A stretch of DNA of 7,222 nucleotides from DAOUAJ01 sp034433615 (GTDB taxonomy: Bacteria > Chloroflexota > Anaerolineae > DUEN01), in the NCBI GenBank assembly GCA_034433615.1, contig DAOUAJ010000280.1, positions 1 to 7,222 on the forward strand. The letters are read 5' to 3'. The notes beneath the pieces were generated by a model. That model saw only the letters and a program-made list of their open reading frames with translations, was not told where the DNA came from and did not search any database. Positions 1 to 5,765 of this stretch are shown piece after piece (the first letter of the stretch is position 1; every line of letters begins with the position of its first letter). The translations under genes were made by a program, and so were the position numbers.

Positions 1-507
1 GTGGATCATGGCGATGATGGCGCAGAGGCCGAAGCGGAAGGGGTGTGGCACCTTGCGGAAGGCAAAGATGATGAACGCCAAAATCGCTAGAGACGCAAAA
101 ACCACGGCGATTGTAGCGGCCTGAGTCACCTCACGACCAATGGTGGGGCCGACCGAACGGAACTGGAGTTCATCAACCGGGCCGAATTGCTCCTCCAATG
201 TTTGCCGCAAGGCGACTTTGGTATCGTTATCAATCGGCTTCAACCGGACGACGACGGTGCGCCCATCCCCCACGGTCTGCACTGTCGTGTCGGCCAGGCC
301 GCGGTCGGTGAAGACCTCCCGCACCACCGACGGCTGCATCGGTTCCCCGAACCGCAACTCCCAAAAGGAACCGCCGGTGAAGTCAATGCTGAGGCGCAGA
401 GGCGTGCCATGGGTGATCGTGGAATAGATCATAGCGATCAGCCCCGGGATGATGATCAAAGCCGAGAAAAGGAAATACCACCCTCGCTTCTCAACGATGT
501 TGAACAA
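1..507 (-). CDS. secF: Protein translocase subunit SecF, N-terminal part (cut by left edge)
   Basis: SecF is the partner of SecD in the membrane complex that uses the proton gradient to help pull preproteins out of the SecYEG channel. 169 residues are visible and the frame is open to the window edge. The first membrane segment spans about residues 9-29. The family motif DFTGG is at 42-46 (SIDFTGGS). A periplasmic P1-like domain follows to about residue 125 (ending near VGPTIGREV), then the second membrane segment at about 131-151. The start is TTG at 507, chosen because a strong purine-rich ribosome site (GGGGAGGGGG, 511-520 reversed) lies just upstream and the protein then begins FNIVEKRGWYF, a typical SecF N-terminus. 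No ATG gives a sensible alternative. It follows secD by 14 bp and is surely co-transcribed with it. The C-terminal membrane segments lie outside the window. Confidence 0.95.
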   Translation of the reverse strand, partial: MFNIVEKRGWYFLFSALIIIPGLIAMIYSTITHGTPLRLSIDFTGGSFWELRFGEPMQPSVVREVFTDRGLADTTVQTVGDGRTVVVRLKPIDNDTKVALRQTLEEQFGPVDELQFRSVGPTIGREVTQAATIAVVFASLAILAFIIFAFRKVPHPFRFGLCAIIAMIH

Positions 508-510
508 GAA

Positions 511-520
511 ACCCCCTCCC
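511..520 (-). promoter_or_regulatory. Ribosome binding site of secF that fixes its TTG start
   Basis: On the minus strand the secD-secF junction reads TAAGGGGAGGGGGTTTC and then TTG. The GGAGG core is seven bases before the TTG and no ATG or GTG is in range, so the TTG at 505-507 is the most likely start. The site directly abuts the secD stop codon, so secF translation is probably coupled to secD. Confidence 0.7.
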
Positions 521-521
521 C

Positions 522-2069
522 TTAGATACCCAACAGCCAGTGGTGCCTGCGGATAGACTCGTCAGCTCCACCCAGGGCCGCACGCATGAAAGTACGTGTG
601 GCCACCACTGCCGTGAACATGCTGATGGCAACACCCAGGCCCAGGTTAATAGCAAATCCCTTCACCGTGCTGGCGCCGAAATTGGAGCCAAACCACCCCA
701 GGATGAGACAGGTGATGATGGTGGAAAGATTAGAATCCAGAATAGACGTCCACGCCCGGCTGAACCCCGCCTCCACGGCCAGACGCAACGGCCGCCCCGC
801 CCGCAACTCCTCTTTCATGCGCTCAAAGATCAGGATGTTGGCGTCCACAGCCATGCCCGTCGAGAGCAGGAATCCGGCGATGCCAGGCAAAGTCAACGTG
901 ATGGGCACCAGCTTAAAGATGGCCAAGTTGAGGACAGCGTAAGTAAGCAAGGCAAAATCAGCTAACAGCCCCGGCAGCCGGTAGTAAACCAGCATGAAGA
1001 GCAAAACCACAGAAACCCCGATGAGTCCCGCCGCAATGCTCTTCTGGATAGAATCCTGCCCCAGCGTAGGACCAATGGTGCGTATGTCCACGACCTTAAG
1101 TGGCACCGGCAACGCGCCATAACGCATCTGAATGGCCAGGTTACGTGCCTCGGCCAGTTCAAACCCTTGTTGTCCGCCCTCAATGACACCCTTCGTACCA
1201 ATCCTGGCTCTGATCTCCGGGCAGGAGATGACCACCTTGTCCATGGTAATGCACAAAAATCGGCCAATGTTGACGGCCGTGTATTCCTCAAACTTCGCTC
1301 CACCCTCGTTGGTCAGCTCGAAGGCGATGTACGGCCGGCCCAGGTTGTCCAGCTCGACGCGCGCATCTTTCAGGTCAGCGCCTGTCATCACAGTGTGGAA
1401 TGTTCGGTCGGAAATGGTCGGCAGGGACTCTGTGGCTGTGACCGCTTCCGTGGGAGTGACTGCTCCCGTAGCGGTGATGGCCCCTGTGGTCGTGACCTCT
1501 CCTGTCGCCGTAACGGTCTCCGTGGCAGTGACCGCCTCTGTCGTTGTGACCGCTTCCGTGGCCGTGATCTCACTCGTTGTGGTGATCTCACCTGTCGTAG
1601 CGGAGACCCCGGCACCACCAGCAAAGTCGGTCTGAATTCGGGTATTGCGCGGCACCGGCGCAGCGCCGGCCTCCACGAATTCCAACAGCCCAGTCCCCTT
1701 CAAAGTGGCAATAGCCTGATCCGGCTTCTCGATGCCCGGCAATTCCACGATGATGCGACGATCGCCCTGCGCCTGCACCAACGGCTCCGTAACGCCCAGG
1801 CCGTTCACGCGCTGCTCTACGATGACGCGAACGGCATCCATAGAGTCTTTAGGAACGCTCTGCGCGGATGGCACATCCGCTTCCAGCAGAACCTGGAGCC
1901 CACCCTGTAAGTCCAACCCTAACCTCAGTTCCAGGCTGCGGAGATCACTCGGCTGCCAGAAGAGCGCTGTCTTGAGCCATTCGGGATGGTCAATAGGAAG
2001 GGCAACGTACAAGGCTAGCAAGGCCAGGAGAACAATAGCAACGAATGAAACCAGGTTGCGATCTCGCAT
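522..2069 (-). CDS. secD: Protein translocase subunit SecD with a Thr-rich hexapeptide repeat insert
   Basis: SecD works with SecF in proton-driven late steps of Sec export. The start is ATG at 2069 (MRDRNLVSFVAIVLL), giving 515 residues. A 24-residue longer reading from a TTG at 2141 is rejected because it would begin at or before the transcription start and lacks a ribosome site; AAAGGA sits nine bases before the ATG. The N-terminal membrane segment is at about 5-24, the DLQGG motif at 53-57, and the P1 domain includes GADLKDA (about 230-236). C-terminal membrane segments lie at about 344-364, 365-385, 392-416, 440-461 and 469-495. The conserved stretch GMAVDANILIFER at 405-417 belongs to the proton-path region. 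Residues 158-217 are ten hexapeptides rich in Thr, Glu, Ala, Gly and Val, with no Lys or Arg, inserted in a variable loop of P1. Everything else looks normal, so the protein is probably functional. Confidence 0.97.
   Translation of the reverse strand: MRDRNLVSFVAIVLLALLALYVALPIDHPEWLKTALFWQPSDLRSLELRLGLDLQGGLQVLLEADVPSAQSVPKDSMDAVRVIVEQRVNGLGVTEPLVQAQGDRRIIVELPGIEKPDQAIATLKGTGLLEFVEAGAAPVPRNTRIQTDFAGGAGVSATTGEITTTSEITATEAVTTTEAVTATETVTATGEVTTTGAITATGAVTPTEAVTATESLPTISDRTFHTVMTGADLKDARVELDNLGRPYIAFELTNEGGAKFEEYTAVNIGRFLCITMDKVVISCPEIRARIGTKGVIEGGQQGFELAEARNLAIQMRYGALPVPLKVVDIRTIGPTLGQDSIQKSIAAGLIGVSVVLLFMLVYYRLPGLLADFALLTYAVLNLAIFKLVPITLTLPGIAGFLLSTGMAVDANILIFERMKEELRAGRPLRLAVEAGFSRAWTSILDSNLSTIITCLILGWFGSNFGASTVKGFAINLGLGVAISMFTAVVATRTFMRAALGGADESIRRHHWLLGI
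1429..1608 (-). repeat. Ten 18-bp tandem repeats inside secD (hexapeptide T-[AT]-x-x-V)
   Basis: Ten consecutive, diverged 18-bp units with no gaps, for example tctgtggctgtgaccgct and tccgtggcagtgaccgcc on the plus strand. They encode TATEAV-like hexapeptides (TTTEAV, TATETV, TATGEV, TTTGAI, TATGAV, TPTEAV). The period is a multiple of three, so copy-number changes keep the frame. Many unit-to-unit differences are at third codon positions, which suggests the peptide pattern is maintained by selection. The segment lies on the extracytoplasmic side, between the P1 base and head of SecD. Confidence 0.9.
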
Positions 2070-2086
2070 GCGGTGAATTCCTTTGG

Positions 2087-2101
2087 CTCTCAGCCTGAGA
2101 G
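2087..2101 (-). promoter_or_regulatory. Small hairpin in the secD 5' leader
   Basis: A perfect 6-bp inverted repeat with a 3-base loop (CTCTCAGGCTGAGAG on the minus strand), two bases upstream of the AAAGGA ribosome site of secD. It would form in the roughly 74-base leader of the secD mRNA. Its CTCTCAG core recurs in the larger inverted repeat upstream of the promoter. The function is unknown; it could affect translation initiation or be a DNA-binding site. Confidence 0.5.
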
Positions 2102-2149
2102 GCAAGGTAAGCCCGTCCCACGACGAGGACAGAGCGGGCAAACAGGGCG

Positions 2150-2178
2150 ATTATATCAGCGGCATCCACTCCTGTCAA
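2150..2178 (-). promoter_or_regulatory. secDF promoter, perfect housekeeping-sigma consensus
   Basis: On the minus strand TTGACA (2178-2173), a 17-base spacer and TATAAT (2155-2150) match the sigma-70/SigA consensus at all twelve positions with the ideal spacing. The -10 box is also preceded by TGA, which makes the extended -10 form TGnTATAAT. Transcription should start near 2143, leaving a leader of about 74 bases before the secD ATG. This implies strong constitutive expression unless a repressor acts on it. Confidence 0.88.
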
Positions 2179-2192
2179 ACCTATAGCCATTA

Positions 2193-2233
2193 GCCTTCTG
2201 AGAGGGGCTTGTAGCCTTCGCCTCTCAGAAGGC
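2193..2233. repeat. 13-bp perfect inverted repeat upstream of the secD promoter
   Basis: GCCTTCTGAGAGG (2193-2205) and its exact reverse complement (2221-2233) flank a 15-base loop. TAGCCTTC also occurs twice directly (2191-2198 and 2212-2219). The element lies 15 bp upstream of the -35 box and beyond the end of the kinase gene. Neither strand has a following T-run, so it is not a classical intrinsic terminator. It could be an operator, a processing hairpin at the 3' end of the kinase message, or a small mobile-repeat relic. Confidence 0.6.
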
Positions 2234-2244
2234 CATAGGATCGC

Positions 2245-2360
2245 TCATGTCCAGCAGCCTGTCAGGAACTGGGCTTCCACACCCTCTGGCTCTACACCGA
2301 GGGCGCGCAGTTGGGCAGCCAGGCGATCTGTTCCTTAATACTGTCCTTGCTCCGCTTCAT
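2245..2360 (-). pseudogene. Possible decayed coding remnant (C-terminal tail resembling Uma2/DUF820 proteins)
   Basis: This lies in the otherwise gene-free 2070-2489 spacer. On the minus strand an ATG at 2360 opens MKRSKDSIKEQIAWL and stops after 22 codons at 2292. The overlapping frame, from 2334 down to the TGA at 2247-2245, reads RLAAQLRALGVEPEGVEAQF. Joined by a one-base frameshift near 2322, the two halves would give a continuous helical tail (KEQIA-LAAQLRALGVEPEG). This resembles the C-terminal tail of Uma2-family (PD-(D/E)XK-like) proteins, which often end in LAxxLRxLGIdPe. That resemblance is from memory of the family and the stretch is too short to be sure. It may be noise. The rest of the spacer, 2361-2489, shows no gene, only a TTTGTAG direct repeat with 14-bp period at 2366-2386. 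Confidence 0.2.
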
Positions 2361-2489
2361 ACCTTCTACAAACAGTCTACTACAAACCCAATCTGGACGC
2401 AAGCCTTCGTTTTCTCTGGAAGTCTACAGAATTTTCCCACAGTTGCCTGGTGAGTGAGAATCCAACGACCTGAGGACTTTGGCCTAGTG

Positions 2490-4052
2490 TCAGACGTGAT
2501 CCTTGGCCAGTTCGGCGACAGGCAACGAAAACGAGATCCGGGTCCCATACCTTGCTTCTGCTGGCTGGTCAAACACCGGGCTTTCGGCCCAGACCTGGCC
2601 ACCGTGGGCCTCCACCAATTGCTTGACGATGGCTAACCCAAGCCCTGATCCACCGCTGGCCCGGGCGCGCGATTTGTCAGCCCGATAAAACCGGTCAAAA
2701 ATATGGGGCAGGTCCTCGGGGGCAATGCCAGGGCCGGTGTCGGTTACTGTCACGACCAGCGACGGCTGACCACTGACCACCACCGATCGGGGGGCAGGCA
2801 ACAGCCCGTCAGGGACCACGAACCCACGGACGGTCACCGTGCCGCCGGCGGGTGTGTAGCGCAGCGCGTTGCTCACCAGGTTGCTGATGATCTGGTGGAC
2901 ACGATCGGCGTCAACGAACACGAGGGGTAATGAGGGCGGCAGGTCTGCTTCCAGAGTGATACCCTTATCTTGGGCTGGCGGGTGCATCAGGTCAACGACT
3001 TTGCGGATCAGTTCGGCCAGGTCTGTCTCAGTCCGCTCCAGCTTGAGCTGTCCGGCTTCGGCCAGAGAAAGCAGCCGCAGATCGGCCACCAGACGGCTGA
3101 GAAGCAGGGTCTCCTCGTGGACCGAGGCCACCTGCTCGGCGTCCAGAGGCAGAACCCCGTCCAGCATCGCCTCCAGGTTGCCCTGGATCACGCTGAGCGG
3201 GGTGCGCAACTCGTGGGCGATGTCGGCTACCATGTGCCGACGCTGTTCCTCAGCTTGCGCCAGGCTCTCGGCCATCGTATTGAAGGCTTGAGCCAGCTCG
3301 CCCAATTCGTCCTGAGTGCGTACCGGCACACGATGGCTCAGGTCACCTGCCGCAACGGCCCGGGCGGCCACCGTCAACTGGCGGATGGGGGCCGTGAGCT
3401 GGAAAAAGAGAAACGAGCCCAAAGCCAGGGCGATGACGCCCGCCACCAATCCGGCCAGCAGGATAGAGCGATTGAGAGAATCGAGAAACTGGCCTGCCGG
3501 GGTGGTGGAGCCCCCAGCATCTATCGAGGCGACAATAAGGGTTCCTGCCTGTTGACCATTTACGATGATCGGCACCCCTTCGGACATCTGTTGGGCAGAT
3601 AGTGGCTTCCCGATCAGCTCTCCGATCGTGTCACTCACCACGCGGCCCTGGGCGTCAACCAGGATGAGGCGTTGGCCCATCATCGTCCACATATCCCAGT
3701 CCCCATCCCTCGCCTTCTCCCAACTCCAACGTCCGCCTGTCATGCCCCGACTCATCATGTCGCTCATCATGCCGGGCCCCATCATCCCGCCAGGTTGCCC
3801 CGTCATTCCGGGCATCATCATGCCCATAGGGGCTTGAATGACCGTCATCACATCGTCCCAGCTTCCAGTGCGGGCATAATAATCGGCCAGAAGGGGAGCC
3901 AGCCGCTGAGCCCAGAGCTGGCTGCTGCGGGTGGTGTACAGGCGAAATTCGCCAACCGCCGCCCGGTTGGAGAGGAAGGAGACAACGAGAGCGACGGCCA
4001 GGATCACCAGGGCAAAAGCCCCCAGCAGCCTGAAGAAGAGGCTACCTCGCAT
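2490..4052 (-). CDS. Sensor histidine kinase with Met-rich extracytoplasmic loop
   Basis: A membrane sensor kinase that would phosphorylate the response regulator encoded just upstream. The start is ATG at 4052 (MRGSLFFRLLGAF; 520 residues), because AGGAGGT lies five to six bases before it. A TTG at 4067 overlaps that site and is less likely. Membrane segments are at about 5-27 and 196-217, so about 170 residues lie outside. This loop holds a Met-rich stretch at 76-104 with twelve Met in 29 residues (motifs MGMMMPGM, GGMMGPGMM), followed by a Trp/Met patch (DWDMWTMM, 118-125). HAMP is at about 218-264. The H-box HELRTP has the phospho-accepting His280. N-box Asn395 (NLVSNA), G1 DTGPG at 438-442 and G2 GGSGLGLA at 467-474 complete an apparently active kinase. 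It overlaps the regulator gene by 11 bp, so translation is coupled. The overall form resembles BaeS/CusS-type kinases. The Met-rich loop suggests Cu(I)/Ag(I) sensing, which is inference. Confidence 0.93.
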   Translation of the reverse strand: MRGSLFFRLLGAFALVILAVALVVSFLSNRAAVGEFRLYTTRSSQLWAQRLAPLLADYYARTGSWDDVMTVIQAPMGMMMPGMTGQPGGMMGPGMMSDMMSRGMTGGRWSWEKARDGDWDMWTMMGQRLILVDAQGRVVSDTIGELIGKPLSAQQMSEGVPIIVNGQQAGTLIVASIDAGGSTTPAGQFLDSLNRSILLAGLVAGVIALALGSFLFFQLTAPIRQLTVAARAVAAGDLSHRVPVRTQDELGELAQAFNTMAESLAQAEEQRRHMVADIAHELRTPLSVIQGNLEAMLDGVLPLDAEQVASVHEETLLLSRLVADLRLLSLAEAGQLKLERTETDLAELIRKVVDLMHPPAQDKGITLEADLPPSLPLVFVDADRVHQIISNLVSNALRYTPAGGTVTVRGFVVPDGLLPAPRSVVVSGQPSLVVTVTDTGPGIAPEDLPHIFDRFYRADKSRARASGGSGLGLAIVKQLVEAHGGQVWAESPVFDQPAEARYGTRISFSLPVAELAKDHV

Positions 4053-4734
4053 CGGGCACCTCCTCAAGCCTGTAGCCCACTCCGTACACCGTCACGATGT
4101 AACGGGGCCGCTTCGGGTCAGGCTCGATTTTGGCCCGCAGATTCTTGATGTGGGCATCCACCGTCCGCTCGTAGCCTTCGTAGGCATCGCCTTGAACGTA
4201 CGTGAGCAGTTGCAGACGGGTGAAAGCTCGACCTGGATAGCGAGCCATAGTGGCCAGCAGATCGAATTCCGTTGGGGTCAACTCCACCAGCCGGCCGGCT
4301 ACCTCGACCGTATGTCGAGCCAGATCAATGAGAAGGTCGCCGACGCGAATCACCTCGGGAGGCGATACCTCTCCTTCGACGCGACGCAGGACGGCACGCA
4401 CCCGGGCCACCACCTCACGAGGGCTGAACGGCTTGACCACATAGTCATCGGCACCCAGCTCCAGGCCAATGAGCCGATCTGCCTCCTCGGCCCGGGCCGT
4501 CAGCATGATGATGGGCACGCTCGACTCACGACGCATAGCCCGGCACACGTCCAGCCCGTCCATGCCAGGCAGCATCAAGTCCAGGATCACCAGGTCTGGC
4601 TTCTCATGACGGAAGGCGATCAGCGCCATCTGTCCGTCACCGGCAGTGACCACCCTAAAGCCAGCCTGCTCCAGGTAAGCCGTGACCACCTTGCGGATCT
4701 TCGGTTCGTCATCAACAACCAGGACCTTCTTCAT
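4042..4734 (-). CDS. OmpR/PhoB-family response regulator
   Basis: A DNA-binding response regulator, partner of the kinase that overlaps its 3' end. The start is ATG at 4734 (MKKVLVVDDEPKIRK; 230 residues); a GTG at 4746 would add four unusual residues. The receiver domain covers about 1-118, with acidic-pocket residues Asp8 and Asp9, phospho-acceptor Asp52 (VILDLMLPG), switch Thr79 (MLTAR) and Lys101 (VVKPFSP). A short linker (EGEVSPPEV) leads to the winged-helix effector domain at about 128-225, with the TPTEFDLL start and the recognition helix near 190-204 (RTVDAHIKNLRAKIE), then the wing VTVYGVGYRLE. All key residues are present. Regulators of this class bind direct repeats spaced 10-11 bp; such a repeat occurs at 5828-5871. 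The target genes are not proven. The ribosome site is weak (GAGTGGG, about seven bases before the start). Confidence 0.96.
   Translation of the reverse strand: MKKVLVVDDEPKIRKVVTAYLEQAGFRVVTAGDGQMALIAFRHEKPDLVILDLMLPGMDGLDVCRAMRRESSVPIIMLTARAEEADRLIGLELGADDYVVKPFSPREVVARVRAVLRRVEGEVSPPEVIRVGDLLIDLARHTVEVAGRLVELTPTEFDLLATMARYPGRAFTRLQLLTYVQGDAYEGYERTVDAHIKNLRAKIEPDPKRPRYIVTVYGVGYRLEEVPDAR
4058..4064 (-). promoter_or_regulatory. Ribosome binding site of the kinase, inside the regulator gene
   Basis: AGGAGGT on the minus strand lies within the last codons of the response regulator and five bases before the kinase ATG at 4052. It decides the kinase start in favour of that ATG and shows that the two genes are translated together, the usual arrangement for a cognate pair. 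Confidence 0.75.
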
Positions 4735-4762
4735 CCCAGAACCCACTCTGTCGTGGCCAGTC

Positions 4763-4801
4763 TCCCGACCATGCTACGGTTGTCAACCCAATTCCCGACC
4801 A
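4763..4801 (-). promoter_or_regulatory. Repeats in the leader of the two-component operon (possible operator)
   Basis: TCCCGACCA occurs at 4763-4771 and again at 4793-4801, exactly 30 bp apart, which puts both copies on the same helix face. Between them GGTTG-T-CAACC (4778-4788) is an 11-bp palindrome. The upstream copy covers the predicted transcription start. The minus strand of the palindrome also contains TTGACA (4786-4781), but the best partner -10 (GAGACT, 16-base spacer) is poor. A role in autoregulation is possible but rests only on position and repetition. Confidence 0.3.
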
Positions 4802-4802
4802 C

Positions 4803-4811
4803 AGTATATCA
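4803..4811 (-). promoter_or_regulatory. Extended -10 promoter of the two-component operon
   Basis: The minus strand reads TGATATACT, an extended -10 box (TGn plus TATACT, five of six matches to TATAAT). The start would be near 4796, about 62 bases before the regulator ATG. The -35 region 17 bases upstream is CAGCCA, only three of six matches, and falls inside the terminator stem of the preceding gene. Extended -10 promoters often tolerate a poor -35. Confidence 0.5.
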
Positions 4812-4812
4812 C

Positions 4813-4871
4813 AAAAATGGGCCGATGGCTGATGGCTCGTTACGCAGCACTGTCGGCCATCAACCATCGGC
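4813..4871 (-). terminator. Intrinsic terminator of the Met-rich PepSY gene
   Basis: In minus-strand RNA, GCCGATGGTTGATGGC (4871-4856) pairs with GCCATCAGCCATCGGC (4836-4821) over 16 bp with a single G-U pair. The loop is 19 bases, and a run of five U (4817-4813) follows three bases after the stem. It lies 42 bp beyond the stop codon of the upstream secreted-protein gene. The loop is longer than usual. The U-run ends two bases before the TGATATACT promoter of the next operon, so terminator and promoter are packed together. Confidence 0.72.
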
Positions 4872-4916
4872 TATCAGCTACCAGCTACTGGCGATCAGCT
4901 ATCAGCTATCGGCTAC
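4854..4916. repeat. Heptanucleotide array, nine degenerate copies of CAGCTAT
   Basis: Nine contiguous 7-bp units on the plus strand: cggccat, caaccat, cggctat, cagctac, cagctac, tggcgat, cagctat, cagctat, cggctac. Two inverted units (ccgatgg, ctgatgg at 4822-4835) lie opposite and pair with the first three to build the terminator stem. The last unit contains the stop codon (TAG at 4915-4913) of the secreted protein. With a 7-bp period all three frames are read in turn, so this is a non-coding repeat. Confidence 0.85.
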
Positions 4917-5737
4917 TCTTCCAACTCCCGCATGCCGATGAAATCGCCGTGCCAGGTGTGATACCAGACCTGACCTGTATAACCGTTGACGCTCAGCATA
5001 CCGACCACCGTATCGTTCTGAAGGACGTGGATGGTATAGTAGCCATAGAAGGCATCGGCCTCAGGGGCCACTGTCGCTCCTGGCAGATTGGCATCCAGCC
5101 ATTGTTGGGCGTTAGTCCGGGCCTGCTCCGGTGTCACCGTCATTGGGCCGTTCGGCCGGCCCCACCAGCCGCCCATCATACCCCCCATCATGCCGCCCAT
5201 GTGCCCATATTTCGTGTTCCACATCATGTTGGGGCCAGGTTCCGGGTGAACCGTCCCTGTATAGCGGTCAATGAGAAGCTCGAGGGCGTGAATGCCCGTG
5301 CTCTCTTCCTTCACTTCGGCGTAGAAGTGGTTGCTGAACTCCATCACCTCGGTCAGGGTCAGATCTGGGTTGCCGTAGGCGGTCAGGAACTGCTGCGCCT
5401 TTTCGATGGCCTGGTCCAGCGAGATCGGCGTTCCTGTGCCAGGTCTACCCCAGCCGCCCATGACGGGGCAGGCACCGGGTCCGTATCCGTAAGGCATGGT
5501 GCCGGTGATGCCTGTCGTGGGGGTGATGCCGTACCTCCAGCCTCCCATCATGCCGTGGCCCATCATCCCACCGGGACCCCAGCCGCCCATCATCCCACCA
5601 GGACCCCACCCTCCTGTCGTACCGCCAAAGCCACCCCATGGGGTCATCCCCTGAGCCAGGGCGGTACCGGCCAGCAGGGCCGCCAAAAACACTGTCACGA
5701 TACCGGTGGCCACCACCATCTTAACGCGTCTACTCAT
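4913..5737 (-). CDS. Secreted Met/Gly/Trp-rich protein with two PepSY-like domains
   Basis: A 274-residue exported protein. The ATG at 5737 has a near-perfect ribosome site (TAGGAGGT, about seven bases upstream). Residues 1-28 form a signal peptide ending ALA-QG; there is no lipobox. Residues 31-94 are rich in Met, Gly and Trp, with the nonapeptide GGWGPGGMM twice (42-50, 51-59) and one Cys (Cys90). Residues about 105-165 form a PepSY-like domain (SLDQAIEKAQQFL to LLIDRYTGTV). A second Met-rich segment with the motif PGPNMMWNTKYGHM and GGMMGGMMGGWW lies at 167-199, and a second PepSY-like domain at about 200-262 (TPEQARTNAQQWL to VNGYTGQVW). PepSY domains are usually extracytoplasmic and often inhibit or bind partners. 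Met-rich segments commonly bind Cu(I) or Ag(I), and Met plus Trp recalls CusF. A metal-binding role is therefore inferred from composition and from the similar loop in the adjacent sensor kinase. The exact family is not recognised. Confidence 0.85.
   Translation of the reverse strand: MSRRVKMVVATGIVTVFLAALLAGTALAQGMTPWGGFGGTTGGWGPGGMMGGWGPGGMMGHGMMGGWRYGITPTTGITGTMPYGYGPGACPVMGGWGRPGTGTPISLDQAIEKAQQFLTAYGNPDLTLTEVMEFSNHFYAEVKEESTGIHALELLIDRYTGTVHPEPGPNMMWNTKYGHMGGMMGGMMGGWWGRPNGPMTVTPEQARTNAQQWLDANLPGATVAPEADAFYGYYTIHVLQNDTVVGMLSVNGYTGQVWYHTWHGDFIGMRELEE
5561..5614 (-). repeat. 27-bp tandem duplication encoding GGWGPGGMM twice
   Basis: Two adjacent 27-bp units (5561-5587 and 5588-5614) are identical at 24 of 27 positions. 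They encode the same nonapeptide, so the differences are silent. This indicates an in-frame duplication that expanded the Met-rich segment, with protein sequence kept since then. Confidence 0.88.
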
Positions 5738-5765
5738 TTGAAACCTCCTAACTTGTCAGCTTGTG

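Noticed and set aside
187..525. Plus-strand open frame opposite the start of secF
   Set aside because: It is antisense to secF and gives a low-complexity Pro/Arg/His-rich translation with no recognisable domain.
1167..1910. Long plus-strand open frame (247 codons) opposite secD
   Set aside because: It is the antisense reading of secD; its Ser/Arg/Cys/Gly-rich repeat part only reflects the 18-bp repeat.
2069..2141. N-terminal extension of SecD from a TTG at 2141
   Set aside because: It begins essentially at the predicted transcription start, has no ribosome site, and adds residues that do not fit a SecD N-terminus.
2193..2233. Intrinsic terminator of the two-component operon
   Set aside because: The stem is strong but no T-run follows on either strand and it lies more than 250 bp after the kinase stop, so only an inverted repeat is called.
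2366..2386. CTACAAA direct repeat with 14-bp period as a regulatory site
   Set aside because: Two seven-base copies without a clear promoter or target gene are too little evidence.
4781..4786. TTGACA as the -35 of a second promoter for the two-component operon
   Set aside because: The best -10 at 16-18 bases (GAGACT) matches only three of six positions, so the extended -10 at 4803-4811 is preferred.
4854..4916. CRISPR-like array
   Set aside because: The units are 7 bp, contiguous and without spacers.
3931..4941. Plus-strand open frame of 336 codons
   Set aside because: It is antisense across the kinase and regulator genes, which are clearly real, and its end runs through the heptanucleotide array.
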